Source: an uncultured bacterium (GTDB lineage Bacteria > Actinomycetota > Coriobacteriia > Coriobacteriales > Coriobacteriaceae). From it: 31,765 nt of DNA. The position numbers and the translations under genes were made by a program. Positions 8,751-17,143 of this stretch are shown in pieces. The stretch is taken from NCBI GenBank assembly GCA_905215115.1, contig CAJMOP010000011.1, forward strand, positions 1-31,765, read 5' to 3'. The number at the start of each line of letters is the position of its first letter. Positions within the stretch are counted from its first letter, which is position 1. The notes beneath the pieces are model-generated. The model did no database searches. It saw nothing but the letters and a program-made list of their open reading frames with translations, and was not told the DNA's origin.

Positions 8751-9242
8751 TTGAATTTAATGGACTTTGTTGAGCATGTGGCGACCTGGATTTATGTCCG
8801 GGGTAAGTTGGCGTTTCTTGCAGGGAGATTCCCTGGCCAGATAACCATGACGAAGGCTTTCAGGCGACCGTTTTATTGTCGCGTATCGGATAAAGGCGTT
8901 ATTAGCGTCGGTGAACGAACGTCTTTCAATTACGGTTGCGTCCTGATTGCTCATGAACGAATTGAGATTGGTAGAGGCTGCCTATTTGGTCCAAACGTCC
9001 ATGTGTATGACTTCGACCACGGTATGTCGCAGGATGGGATCATGTATCGGGACCAGCCGACTACGACAGCGCCCGTGCATATTGGCGACAACGTCTGGCT
9101 TGGCGCGAATGTCGTGGTGCTTAAAGGTGTAGCCATTGGCGATAATGCGGTCATCGCTGCGAATAGCGTTGTTTCTAAAGATGTACCCGCGAATATGCTA
9201 TTTCACGAAAAACGGGATCTAGTTTACAGAGAGCTTCGATAG
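8751..9242 (+). CDS. Hexapeptide O-acetyltransferase (WbbJ/NodL-like)
   Basis: This 163-residue left-handed beta-helix acetyltransferase has repeats such as IEIGRGCLFGPNVHVYD, HIGDNVWLGANVVVL and VAIGDNAVIAANSVV. The segment YDFDHGMSQ carries the histidine typical of the maltose/galactoside/NodL acetyltransferase group. It should transfer acetyl from acetyl-CoA to a sugar hydroxyl of the glycan or its lipid-linked precursor. I chose TTG 8751, with AGGGG at about 8738-8742 spaced for it; ATG 8760 is a possible start nine bases downstream. It is the last gene of the low-GC polysaccharide operon, ending about 90 bases before a strong terminator. Confidence 0.83.
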   Translation: MNLMDFVEHVATWIYVRGKLAFLAGRFPGQITMTKAFRRPFYCRVSDKGVISVGERTSFNYGCVLIAHERIEIGRGCLFGPNVHVYDFDHGMSQDGIMYRDQPTTTAPVHIGDNVWLGANVVVLKGVAIGDNAVIAANSVVSKDVPANMLFHEKRDLVYRELR

Positions 9243-9332
9243 GTTGCTGGATTGGCTTTCAATTCACGATGTACGCTGATCCGATAAAGCAGTATTGATA
9301 ATGGCTTAATTGGATTAAAGCGTGCTTGCATT

Positions 9333-9364
9333 AGGGGTATCGGCTTGGGTCGATACCCCTTTTT
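9333..9364 (+). terminator. Rho-independent terminator of the polysaccharide operon
   Basis: A perfect 10-base stem, AGGGGTATCG at 9333-9342 and CGATACCCCT at 9351-9360, encloses an 8-base loop and is followed by TTTT. It sits 90 bases after the last acetyltransferase gene on the same strand, as expected for the end of that transcript. Confidence 0.9.
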
Positions 9365-9416
9365 AACCGGTTTGAAACCGCATCACTGGTAACGTCAAGT
9401 TTTTTGGAAATTGACA

Positions 9417-9455
9417 ACCACATGACGGAGCACGGTCCACGCTCTGTCATGTGGT
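9417..9455. repeat. Near-perfect 15-base inverted repeat (hairpin)
   Basis: The arms ACCACATGACGGAGC (9417-9431) and GCTCTGTCATGTGGT (9441-9455) pair with one G-U position around a 9-base loop. TTGACA (9411-9416) lies immediately upstream, but no matching -10 box is seen. There is no T tract, so it is not a standard terminator. It could be a transposon or integration scar, an operator, or a short structured RNA. Confidence 0.6.
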
Positions 9456-9609
9456 CTCTGGCGGCTAAGCAGCGAATCACAGACGAATGGGATACGTGCC
9501 GAATTTGCGAACATCGTAACGGTCGACGAGGAACTGCTGTGCAAGGAAATGAAGACTCCTCCGAGGAAGACCATCGAGGAGGCGCCCAGCGCGCTGCTCG
9601 ATGAGGAAG
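9456..9609. other. Intergenic stretch, possible gene remnant
   Basis: No complete gene is convincing here. One + frame (about 9490-9610) reads without stops and has a protein-like, acidic composition (for example TVDEELLCKEM, then KTIEEAPSALLDEE), but it lacks a start and runs into the remnant that follows. I do not recognise the family. It may be the tail of a lost gene. Confidence 0.25.
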
Positions 9610-9881
9610 CTAATGGGGGATGGTGCTGTCGGTTGCGCTGGTCGCGCTGACGGGGGCGGCGTTGTTGTCTCTTTTGACATCTACTGCGGAATCACTTGAG
9701 TCGGTGGTGTTTGAGCTTGTGGTCCCTTCGGCCTTGTCAGTATCGCTTATTGCTGTCTTAGTTTGTGCCTGTTGCGCGGCTGTTGCTTGAGGCCGCATGG
9801 CTTCTGCGATGACCGCCATGGGTATTGGTGCGCTTGCCATGGACATGCGCGCGATTGCACATGGTGGGCGATGGGGGGCGT
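9610..9881 (-). pseudogene. Truncated, start-less copy of the 5' end of the transglutaminase-like gene
   Basis: Read on the minus strand, this stretch encodes PMAVIAEAMRPQATAAQQAQ followed by a Thr/Ser/Asp-rich tail. It closely matches the signal-peptide end and linker (PMPAIAEAMQPQSTAEQQAQ) of the complete gene at 10188-11621. The upstream DNA is duplicated too. The position of the original ATG is now ACG (9879-9881), and a net 7-base deletion in the signal-peptide region shifts the frame. The mature domains are absent: the frame stops after the low-complexity linker. It should yield no functional secreted protein. This is either a partial duplication or what remains of a second paralogue. 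Confidence 0.75.
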
Positions 9882-9993
9882 AGCGGAGCCTCTCTGGGAG
9901 CAGGCGATAGGGTCCAAAAGAAGCACCGGGCTAGCATGCCGCGCATATTTTGTTGGGGTTTTCGGAAACACCAGTAAACATCAGCGAGCTTTC
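9760..9993. repeat. Imperfect direct repeat, copy A (upstream region plus 5' end)
   Basis: This segment aligns with 11494-11738. Shared blocks include the coding part around GCATGGCTTCTGC, the block AGCGGAGCCTCTC, the block GCGCATATTTTGT (GCACATATTTTGT in copy B), and ACATCAGCGA at the far end. Differences are scattered substitutions and a 7-base deletion, so the duplication is not recent. Confidence 0.75.
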
Positions 9994-10026
9994 TGTGTTA
10001 GCGATGGAATAATTTAGCCAAATATA

Positions 10027-10056
10027 GTCGGCCGAGATTGACCAATCCCGGCCGAC
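10027..10056. repeat. GC-rich hairpin downstream of the transglutaminase-like gene
   Basis: GTCGGCCG (10027-10034) pairs with CGGCCGAC (10049-10056), and inside it GATT pairs with AATC around a GACC loop, giving a 12-bp stem with one mismatch. It lies about 130 bases beyond the end of the minus-strand gene. On that strand it is followed by TATATTT rather than a clean T run, so it may be a weak terminator. The rest of 9994-10187 holds no gene I can support. Confidence 0.45.
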
Positions 10057-10187
10057 CCATTTTAGCCAGCACGCCCGCATCTATGACTTTCCTATCGCAT
10101 TCCTACATCCCCTCGGACTGGATCCCCCTCACCTTCACCGCCTGGGGGACGGCATCCACCGAGCAGGTGTCGAGCCCCTGCCGCGGT

Positions 10188-11621
10188 TCAGCTGCTGCTC
10201 GACGTCATCTCGACCTTCGACTCGGCAGATAGATAGTCTTTGTTTCCAGCGGTCTTCCGGTCTATTTGATTCATCGCATACGCAACAATCCCATTCTGAA
10301 TTCCCGAGATGCTCGGCGGGAAAGACTGATTATCGGCATCAATGGAAAATCTTTCTTCCCTGGTATCCAGTTGCTGCTGAATGCGGTCGGCATACTTCTC
10401 CGCCCATTCATCGGCCTTGTCATTTCGCACAAAGTAATTGTTGGATAGGTCTGTCGAGCGGTAGGCGTAGCAGTCCTTCTGATAGTTTGCCGCGTGTTCG
10501 GAGTGGGCGATTGCCATGAGCTCGTCGGTCAGGCCAAAGTACAGATGTCGCTGGTCCAGGCCCCCGTACCAGTTGTCGCTGGTGTCGTCCCAGGTTAGGT
10601 CCATCTGGCACCATTTGCCGTCGATCTTTACGGCGTTCCAGGTGTGGCCGTTACCGGTGATGCGGCCGTTGGCGATGCCCGCGGCGTCAAGGAGCTTGGA
10701 ATAGATGCGCTGGTAGCTTTCGCAGGTGCCCTGGTGGCGCGTGAGGCCGCTTTCGGCCGAGCACCAGTTGAGGCTGTGGTCGTACTCCAGCTGGTCGAGC
10801 GTCCAGTCGTGGAGCCACAGCGCCATGTCGTATTCCGAGCCGTTTGCCTCTTGCCTGCACTGGGCCACGGCGTCGTTGACGATCTGCGTGACGCTTGGGC
10901 GGGCGGCGTCGTTTACGGTTACCTCCGCCGTGGTGCGCAGGTAGTAGATCCCCTTGTCGTTTTGGGGGTCGTTTCTGTCGTTGTCCATAAAGTAGAAGTA
11001 GATGCGGTACGTGCCCGATGCCGTGAAGTCAAAGGTAAAGTCGTGGCCCGTGGTGCCCAGGCTGTAGTAGCTGGCCCATGCCTGGCGCGACGGGTCGCAG
11101 ACGCTTTCCTGGCTGCCGCCGTCCCAATAGGTGGGCACGTCCATGCGCGCCTTGGCCTGGGACGAGCCGTTGGCTTGGGTTACGTGGAAGGTCGTCGCGG
11201 TGCCCGCGGGGGCGTCGTTCCACGAGACGGTGAAGGTGACGCCGTTTTGGTTTGCGGTTGCGGAGTGGGCGTAGCCGGATTGTGACGCGGCGGAGATTGC
11301 GGCGGGCGTGGGGGTGGCTTGGGCGCTAAGGGATGGGGCGGGGGTGGTGGTTGCGGCGGCGGTGTCGTTAGCGCTTTCCGTGCTGATTGCGCTGGTGCCG
11401 GTGGATGTTGCGGTGCCGTCCTCTGCGGTATCTGCTGTCGCGTTTGCGTTGGTGCCGTCTTCGGCCCTGCCTGCGTCGCTGCTCGTGACGTCGGGTTGCG
11501 CCTGCTGCTCGGCTGTTGACTGAGGCTGCATGGCTTCTGCAATGGCTGGCATAGGCAACGTCGCGCTGACCATGGACGTGCACGCGATCGCGCAGAGCAG
11601 GTAGTAAAGGGGTCGTTTCAT
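10188..11621 (-). CDS. Secreted transglutaminase-like domain protein
   Basis: The product has 477 residues. It begins MKRPLYYLLCAIACTSMVSA, a signal peptide probably cut after AIAEA near residue 30. Residues 31-115 are a Thr/Ser/Ala/Pro-rich linker. A beta-sandwich-like region follows (about 125-235), then a transglutaminase/protease-like fold (about 245-380) with the expected triad C300 (in HQGTCESYQ), H326 (in GNGHTWNAV) and D341 (in QMDLTWDD). It should be exported and act on the cell surface or on host or matrix protein; cross-linking and peptidase activity are both possible. The start is at 11619-11621, with GAGAGG 8 bases before it on the coding strand; a longer frame to 11684 reads through the duplicated upstream region and is not supported. 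A decayed partial copy lies downstream. Confidence 0.8.
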   Translation of the reverse strand: MKRPLYYLLCAIACTSMVSATLPMPAIAEAMQPQSTAEQQAQPDVTSSDAGRAEDGTNANATADTAEDGTATSTGTSAISTESANDTAAATTTPAPSLSAQATPTPAAISAASQSGYAHSATANQNGVTFTVSWNDAPAGTATTFHVTQANGSSQAKARMDVPTYWDGGSQESVCDPSRQAWASYYSLGTTGHDFTFDFTASGTYRIYFYFMDNDRNDPQNDKGIYYLRTTAEVTVNDAARPSVTQIVNDAVAQCRQEANGSEYDMALWLHDWTLDQLEYDHSLNWCSAESGLTRHQGTCESYQRIYSKLLDAAGIANGRITGNGHTWNAVKIDGKWCQMDLTWDDTSDNWYGGLDQRHLYFGLTDELMAIAHSEHAANYQKDCYAYRSTDLSNNYFVRNDKADEWAEKYADRIQQQLDTREERFSIDADNQSFPPSISGIQNGIVAYAMNQIDRKTAGNKDYLSAESKVEMTSSSS

Positions 11622-11738
11622 AGCGGAGCCTCTCGGTGAGCAGCCAATAGGGTCCGAAGGCAGCTCCAGGCCAGCACTCCGCACATATTTTGTAGGGGTT
11701 TATTTTACGGGAACCCCAGTCAACATCAGCGAACTTTT
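11494..11738. repeat. Imperfect direct repeat, copy B (5' end and upstream region of the intact gene)
   Basis: This is the partner of copy A at 9760-9993. It spans the signal-peptide codons and about 115 bases upstream of the start, so it probably carries the promoter of the minus-strand transglutaminase-like gene. Conservation of the upstream block at both sites suggests it is a regulatory region. Confidence 0.7.
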
Positions 11739-11856
11739 TGGGTAATGTTGGGGAGGGGGAGTCTTAGGAGACGGCTTGGTGCATGTAAACAACCTTCTTA
11801 GGACTACTCTTATGATTTACAAGCCTCTCGAAGTGGCTGTGCCTCAAGTTCAGTAC

Positions 11857-11871
11857 AACACGAGGCGTGTT
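11857..11871. promoter_or_regulatory. Small inverted repeat upstream of gajA, possible operator
   Basis: AACACG and CGTGTT flank a 3-base spacer, 43 bases before the gajA start. TAGATT (11871-11876) overlaps its right edge and could serve as a weak -10 box. The rest of the 292-base gap (11622-11913) carries the divergent upstream region of the transglutaminase-like gene and no further gene that I can support. Confidence 0.25.
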
Positions 11872-11913
11872 AGATTGTTGGAAGCCATAAAACCATAAAG
11901 GTCGGGAGGACGC

Positions 11914-13647
11914 ATGAGGATCTCTAAACTGAGGATTGAGAACTATCGGAATCTCGATGGAGTGTCGATTAGTTTTGACGAGGACGTGAGCTATATTGTC
12001 GGCGAGAACAACCTCGGCAAAACGAATGTGCTTGACTTGCTCAATACAATTTTCAATCAAGCGACGATTAGCGAAGAGGATTTCGCTGACATTGAAAAGC
12101 GCGCAGGGGCTCTAGTAACTTTAAAGTTGGACGAGGACGAGATCGGAATAACGAAGCTCGACATCGATCCTACGACCGGAAACACTATTACCATCTGCGC
12201 TTTTGCTGACGACCCGGATTCTCGAATTGAATTTAAGGCCGAAGGGAGCGGAGAAAGTATTCCACCCTCTCTGATGCGATCCGTTCACATGTTCAGGTAC
12301 TCGACTGCATCCTTTAATAGGGGAGACCTGGCGTTTGATGGTACCCGAGGTGTCGGTAAAGTTCTCTCCAAAGGTATCGCTCTTTATCTAGATAAGGAGG
12401 GTAAAGAGGTCTCCGATTTTCTGGATGGGAGCGAGCTCGAAGGTCTGGTTGCAGATCTCGGCGAAATCGTCGGCGACGTTCCGATCCTGTCATCATATGG
12501 TGTGAGGCCTGGCGTCGATTCATCGGATGGCGGAACGCTTGGAAGTTTGGTTACCTTGCTTGACAAGAGGGGCGTTCATTTTAAAAAGGCAGGGGTAGGC
12601 TTGCAGTACCTCGCTATTGCCTCGCTCTCGATAATCGAGAGCATTATGCGTCTTTCGCCTAAACGCCTTCAAGAGAGCCTTTGCTCAGATGATGATGACA
12701 GACGCGTGCTGCATGCCGTTCTGGCTTATGACGAACCCGAAGCCCACCTTCACCCGTATATGCAGAGGCGTCTCTCGAAGAGCTTGCATAGGATTTGCGA
12801 AGGGAAGGATGATAGATTCAATGCTCTTCTAAAGGACTATTTCGGAATTGATTCAATCAAAGCTCAGCTGATCATGGTGACGCATTCGCCTAACATTCTG
12901 GCTCGCGGCTATAAGAACATTGTGCGATTCGGGCAGGGCGAAAATTCGCCGAAGGTCATATGCGGTAGGGATATTGACCTGTCCGACAAGGTTAAAAAGC
13001 ATCTTATGCTGAACTTTGAGTCGATACGAGAGGCCTTTTTCGCGCGGTCGGTTTTGGCTTTTGAGGGGCAGACAGAGTCTGGAGCCATTCCGGTGTTCGC
13101 TCGCAACCTTGGGATGGATCTGGATGATTATGGAGTTGTGCCTATCAGGGCCGGCGGGAAAAAGAACGTTAAACCACTCTGTGAACTTCTGGGCAAGTTC
13201 GAGATTCCAAATTATTCAATTGTCGACAGAGATGAGGATGAGCTGCAAGAAACTTCTGAAGACCATATAACGACAACCGAACGGGATTTCGAAGGTGAGG
13301 TCGTTGACTCGTTCTTCGCTAGCGATAACCAGGGTGCGTTTATTGCGCTTCTTGAGTCGATTGATCCTCTTCAGAGGGCAACTTGCATCAAGGGGAATAG
13401 TAAAGCTTTGAAAAGCGCCTGTGCTGTCTACGGCGTTAACTTGCGGGACCCTGAATACGATTTCCGGGGTTCGGAGTTTGACGGGTTATTCGCAGACACG
13501 CCCAAATCACGTGCGCTTATGTATGCATGGCTTTCATCGAACAAGGGCGTCGTGTCTGGCGTCGCCCTCGCGGAGGCTCTTGGTGCTAATGGCGTTCCCA
13601 CATGTTACAAAAGTATTATTCGCAAGGCCGTGGGGCTCGAATGCTGA
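11914..13647 (+). CDS. gajA: Gabija-type OLD-family ATPase/TOPRIM endonuclease GajA
   Basis: The product has 577 residues, close to the length usual for GajA. The N-terminal ABC-type ATPase opens MRISKLRIENYRNLDG and has the Walker A motif GENNLGKT at residues 30-37. Walker B is in LAYDEPEAHLHPYMQ (about 270-285), and VTHSPNILA forms the switch-histidine region. The C-terminal TOPRIM nuclease domain begins at FEGQTESG (E384) and includes VDRDED (D438, D440), the acidic metal-binding residues. In Gabija, GajA forms a tetramer that nicks DNA and works with the UvrD-like helicase GajB against phage. A UvrD-like gene follows and overlaps by 7 bases, which supports this assignment over a lone OLD nuclease. 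The start ATG 11914 has GGGAGG just upstream. All key residues look intact. Confidence 0.85.
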   Translation: MRISKLRIENYRNLDGVSISFDEDVSYIVGENNLGKTNVLDLLNTIFNQATISEEDFADIEKRAGALVTLKLDEDEIGITKLDIDPTTGNTITICAFADDPDSRIEFKAEGSGESIPPSLMRSVHMFRYSTASFNRGDLAFDGTRGVGKVLSKGIALYLDKEGKEVSDFLDGSELEGLVADLGEIVGDVPILSSYGVRPGVDSSDGGTLGSLVTLLDKRGVHFKKAGVGLQYLAIASLSIIESIMRLSPKRLQESLCSDDDDRRVLHAVLAYDEPEAHLHPYMQRRLSKSLHRICEGKDDRFNALLKDYFGIDSIKAQLIMVTHSPNILARGYKNIVRFGQGENSPKVICGRDIDLSDKVKKHLMLNFESIREAFFARSVLAFEGQTESGAIPVFARNLGMDLDDYGVVPIRAGGKKNVKPLCELLGKFEIPNYSIVDRDEDELQETSEDHITTTERDFEGEVVDSFFASDNQGAFIALLESIDPLQRATCIKGNSKALKSACAVYGVNLRDPEYDFRGSEFDGLFADTPKSRALMYAWLSSNKGVVSGVALAEALGANGVPTCYKSIIRKAVGLEC

Positions 13648-15458
13648 TGAGTCAGACTGACCTGCGGGATAGTGTTAGAGCCGAGATTGAGGCGCGCTGT
13701 GGTGGGGATGCGTCACAGTGCTCCGCGATTTTCTCGCCATCAAAGAGGGTGTTCGTGGAGGCGCCGGCAGGCTACGGGAAGACCACGGTGATGACTGGGC
13801 GGGCTTGCTGGCTGCTGGCATCTGGCGAAGTCCATCCGCCAAAAAGGATTTTGGCCCTGACCTTTAGCGTTGCCGCCGCGCGGAGGATGCGTATGAATTT
13901 GGGCATCACTATGTCGGCACTTCCTGGTCCCGTGGCCAAGCGTTTTGAGGACAGCGTCATGGCGACCAACTTCCACGGCTTTGCTTGGGCTCTGCTACGC
14001 AGATGCTGGAAATCGCTCTCGCTCCCAGTGAACGTTGGCGAGCTCTCTATGGTTGATGACAACAGCGCCGTTAGCGAGCTGGTTTCGCGAGGTGGCAGGC
14101 TGACCTGGGATGAAAAGAATGCCGTTGACGACTTCCTCCGCTTCATGAGAAACGGTCAGGAAATGGACTTGAGGCGTGTGATGTTTTCCTTTAATAGGAT
14201 CATCAAGGAAAGGTTTGCATCGAACGGTCTCTTGCCATACTCTGCAATGATTTCCCTTGCAATTGAATTGCTCGCTCATTTTCCCAAGTTAAGGTCCTAT
14301 CTGTCGGCAGCATATCCTGTCGTGCTTGTCGACGAGGCGCAGGACACGAATGCGTTGTGCTATGTCTTCCTAAGGGGTCTGATTTCTGATGAGTCGGGGA
14401 TCTGCATGTTCGGCGACCCCATTTAGCGTGTTTATGGTTTTATTGGTGCAATGGAAGGCTTAAAGGCAAAGGCCACTACCGACCTGCGTCTAACGCCGTT
14501 GGAACTCGAGCATAACCATAGGTTTTCTGGGAGATCTATCGTCGGAGAGCTCGGTGCTGCGATTCGCTCCAACATGAAGGGCACCATTGCCGGCGGTACG
14601 CCCCGACTTCCCATATTTGTTGGCTCTACTCAGCAAGACGAAGCGACTGCCATCGTTTCCAAGGTTACGGCGCTCGCTCAAAGCAGTGGCGGGAGGATTG
14701 CGACTCTTGTTCGTAAGCGTGGTGCCCTTGCCGATCTCATTATGGAAGAGCTTGCTAAAGAAGGTATCTCTTACTTCAACGGACTCTTCTCGGATACAAG
14801 TCGGGGGTTCATCGAATTCAATGCGTTTGCTTTATCCAGGATTACTGATGCAGTGTCTGGAGAAAAGGGCGTCAGCCGGTCTGCTGCGGACAAAATAATC
14901 GACTCCATCTCTGATGAACTGCTGACTGGCTCCAAGAGGTTCGAGTATGGGCGGTCCCATGCCATGCTTCTAGGAGCGCTGCGGAAACACCTTAAAAATG
15001 ACTGCGTCGCGATGGGACCTTCGGAGCGCTTCGACTATATTGTTAGTATCTTTTCCGAGGGCTCCCTGCGACGTTTCTCCGATTACCTTGATGTGGGCAT
15101 CTCCATGATGACCGCTCACTCCGCTAAGGGGCTCGAGTGGGACACCGTTTTCATTCCGGGCGTTACGCGTTTCGATTGGCCTGGAGGGATTTGCTCTCGT
15201 TGCGAAAATGCTGGTATATGCTTACGTTCTGCGCGAGGTTGCCAGATTGCTGATGCGAAGAAAATGCCAGATGGGCTTATTGAGGAAATAGGCCTGCTGT
15301 ACGTCGGCGTCACTCGCGCCCGCAAAGCGGTATACGTCTCCGCTTCGATGCAGCGCAGAACAAATTACGGGAACTATCAGGTTGCCTGCCCCTCTTGCCT
15401 AACGTCTCTTCCGGGCATTGAGCCTGTGAGCTGGACGGTCATGGACGGAGAGGGGTGA
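13641..15458 (+). pseudogene. gajB: UvrD-like helicase GajB interrupted by an in-frame amber codon at motif III
   Basis: The frame runs from ATG 13641 (overlapping the gajA stop) to TGA at 15456-15458, 605 codons, with one TAG at 14424-14426 (codon 262). On both sides the sequence is a good SF1A helicase. It has Walker A APAGYGKT (41-48), motif Ia LALTFSVAAARRM and motif II VDEAQD (230-235). After the stop come motif V TAHSAKGLEWD and motif VI LLYVGVTRARK. The stop falls in CMFGDPI-stop-RVYGFIGAM, where the family has the invariant Gln of GDxxQxIY; CAG to TAG is one change. A C-terminal cysteine cluster (C518, C521, C527, C534, C583, C586) is also present. Without readthrough, a 261-residue fragment with only the first motifs is made, so the Gabija pair is probably inactive. 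Frame and length are otherwise intact, which points to a recent event, strain variation, suppression or a base-call error. Confidence 0.85.
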
Positions 15459-15490
15459 TTTGTGGCGATATGGGGTGTTCCCGCTATTGG

Positions 15491-15526
15491 GGCGAGGTCC
15501 GGTCAGTGGTCTGACCGGACCTCGCC
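15491..15526. terminator. Perfect 16-bp hairpin between convergent genes
   Basis: GGCGAGGTCCGGTCAG (15491-15506) and its exact complement (15511-15526) flank a TGGT loop. It lies between the end of gajB (+) and the end of the AAA-DUF4435 gene (minus), 32 and 17 bases away. There is no T tract on either side, so it would act as a stable RNA end structure or a bidirectional terminator without a U run. Confidence 0.65.
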
Positions 15527-15543
15527 GGGCGTGAAACGGCCGT

Positions 15544-17130
15544 TCAGTGCGAAATATAGTGCCTTAGGGCTTCGGAAAGATCGTCTCTCAGGTCGCCTTC
15601 CAACAAGGAAATTGCACGATCGACATAGATTTTGTTGTCCATACCAAAATAATGGCCAACGCTTGTTGCAAGAGACTTGTCGTTGAATAGCCCGAGAATC
15701 TCATTGTAATCATGGCCTTCAATGGCCTGTTGATATCTGTCGTTAACGTTCTTTTCTATGCTCGCAATATCAATTAAGGATGCTATGCCATCGGCAGTCA
15801 ACTGCTCATTATCCGAAATAGTTATTCCGGAAAGCACTTCCTTTACGCCTGCTACAAGCGCTTCCGATGTCTGCTTCTTTGCTTGTTTGCTGAACCTTTC
15901 ACTTACATATGTCTTAATGCTGGAAAAGGTCTTATCTGCATCGGCGCCGAAACGCTGAGATAGAATCTGCACCGCTTCTTTGGTGAGAAAGAGATTTTCA
16001 ACCTCTGCGACCTTGAGGTGGAAGATCCCTTTTTCCTTAAGGGCGTTGAGCTGTTGCTCGGTTTTAAAGTCTCTGTCTATGATGCCCCGGGCCTTTATGG
16101 CATGAAGGCTTGAGGTACGATTATAAGCCTTCACATTATTGATGACCTGCTCGCATCCGCCGGAAGGGACTACATAACAATCGGGAAAGAGTGCGGAATA
16201 GATCCGCTTGTCGTAACTTCCTTCGGTTCCTTCAACGAATAGGACCTCTTTCCGGTTGCCAAGGAGCTCTATTAAGAGCTCCTTTGGAAGGTCGCTATCG
16301 GGAAGCGTTTCTAATTCCCATTTGGTGCCATCGAAATTCTTAACCCAGATGATATCCGAGCTTCGGTGTGTTGAAGCGAAGTTAACATCGTGGGTTATGT
16401 AGATAAAGAGACAGTCTGGGCGCGACTGCTCTAGGGAAGTCCAGAGTCGCGTCATAAGCGATGGATGCAAATGAACTTCAGGCTCATCCATGATGATTAT
16501 TTTATCGTTTGGGACACAAAGAACTTGTGCGGCAAGATATAGCACTGAACGCTCGCCGTCACTCATTTGCGTTGCGCTGTAGCGATCCGTTTTACTTTGG
16601 GAGTACGCGTAGAAGGCCGCGTCTTCCTGCTCGATCTTTCTTTGAGGAAAGACTTCATCCCAAATTACTTTAAGCTTATCTAGTGCTGTTTTCGGTAGAG
16701 GGGGCCTTTCTGCAGAAATAGACTCTGCATACCTGCATTCATCAATAAACCGCTGGTTTTCAAGATTTACTTGTGCGATGAGGGCTGCTAAAACATCGTC
16801 AAAATCGTCAAGGAGCTTTGTTGTATAGCTTTCACCCCATTCCCATCGAACTTGTTTGTTCTCCTTATATTGGGAGCCGCCGTATATAACTTTATCTTCT
16901 GCTTCTGCGTAGCTCTTTAAAGGAATTCTCTCGGAAAAATTGATATCGCGTTGTGCAGTAATCCGATGGACCCTTTCGAAATCTTGTTGCTCTATCCAAG
17001 CACCGAGCTTTGATTTACCGGACCCATTTGGTCCGATAATAACGACGGAGTTGACCTGTGCTTCACAACAGATCTTTATGTTGCTGGCATTGGGTAGCCA
17101 GTATTCATATTTTGATTCGTCTTCTGACAA
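15544..17130 (-). CDS. AAA ATPase-DUF4435 (TOPRIM-like) fusion, single-gene PARIS-like defence protein
   Basis: The product has about 528 residues. The N-terminal ABC-type ATPase has Walker A GPNGSGKS (about 33-40), a signature-like ATQMSDGERSVLYLA, Walker B IIIMDEPEVHLHPSL and the switch YITHDVNF. The C-terminal part, from about residue 290, reads KEVLFVEGTEGSYDKRIY, then ARGIIDRDF and VAEVENLFL, the acidic pattern of DUF4435, a TOPRIM-related domain. The same two domains occur as the AriA-AriB pair of PARIS phage defence, which also exists as one-gene fusions; that is my best functional guess. I chose TTG 17130 because AGGTGGG lies four bases upstream; GTG 17139 is also open but has no ribosome site. 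The gene is AT-richer than its surroundings. A coding remnant ends just upstream (17144) on the same strand, suggesting a lost operon partner. Confidence 0.72.
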   Translation of the reverse strand: MSEDESKYEYWLPNASNIKICCEAQVNSVVIIGPNGSGKSKLGAWIEQQDFERVHRITAQRDINFSERIPLKSYAEAEDKVIYGGSQYKENKQVRWEWGESYTTKLLDDFDDVLAALIAQVNLENQRFIDECRYAESISAERPPLPKTALDKLKVIWDEVFPQRKIEQEDAAFYAYSQSKTDRYSATQMSDGERSVLYLAAQVLCVPNDKIIIMDEPEVHLHPSLMTRLWTSLEQSRPDCLFIYITHDVNFASTHRSSDIIWVKNFDGTKWELETLPDSDLPKELLIELLGNRKEVLFVEGTEGSYDKRIYSALFPDCYVVPSGGCEQVINNVKAYNRTSSLHAIKARGIIDRDFKTEQQLNALKEKGIFHLKVAEVENLFLTKEAVQILSQRFGADADKTFSSIKTYVSERFSKQAKKQTSEALVAGVKEVLSGITISDNEQLTADGIASLIDIASIEKNVNDRYQQAIEGHDYNEILGLFNDKSLATSVGHYFGMDNKIYVDRAISLLEGDLRDDLSEALRHYISH

Positions 17131-17143
17131 TTGTCCCACCTAG

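Noticed and set aside
10644..11285. + strand open frame opposite the transglutaminase-like gene
   Set aside because: It is a Val/Ala/Arg-rich low-complexity translation. The minus strand carries a signal peptide and a catalytic triad and explains the region.
14424..14426. General reassignment of TAG as an amino acid in this organism
   Set aside because: Many intact genes in the window end with TAG at the expected family length, so TAG acts as a normal stop.
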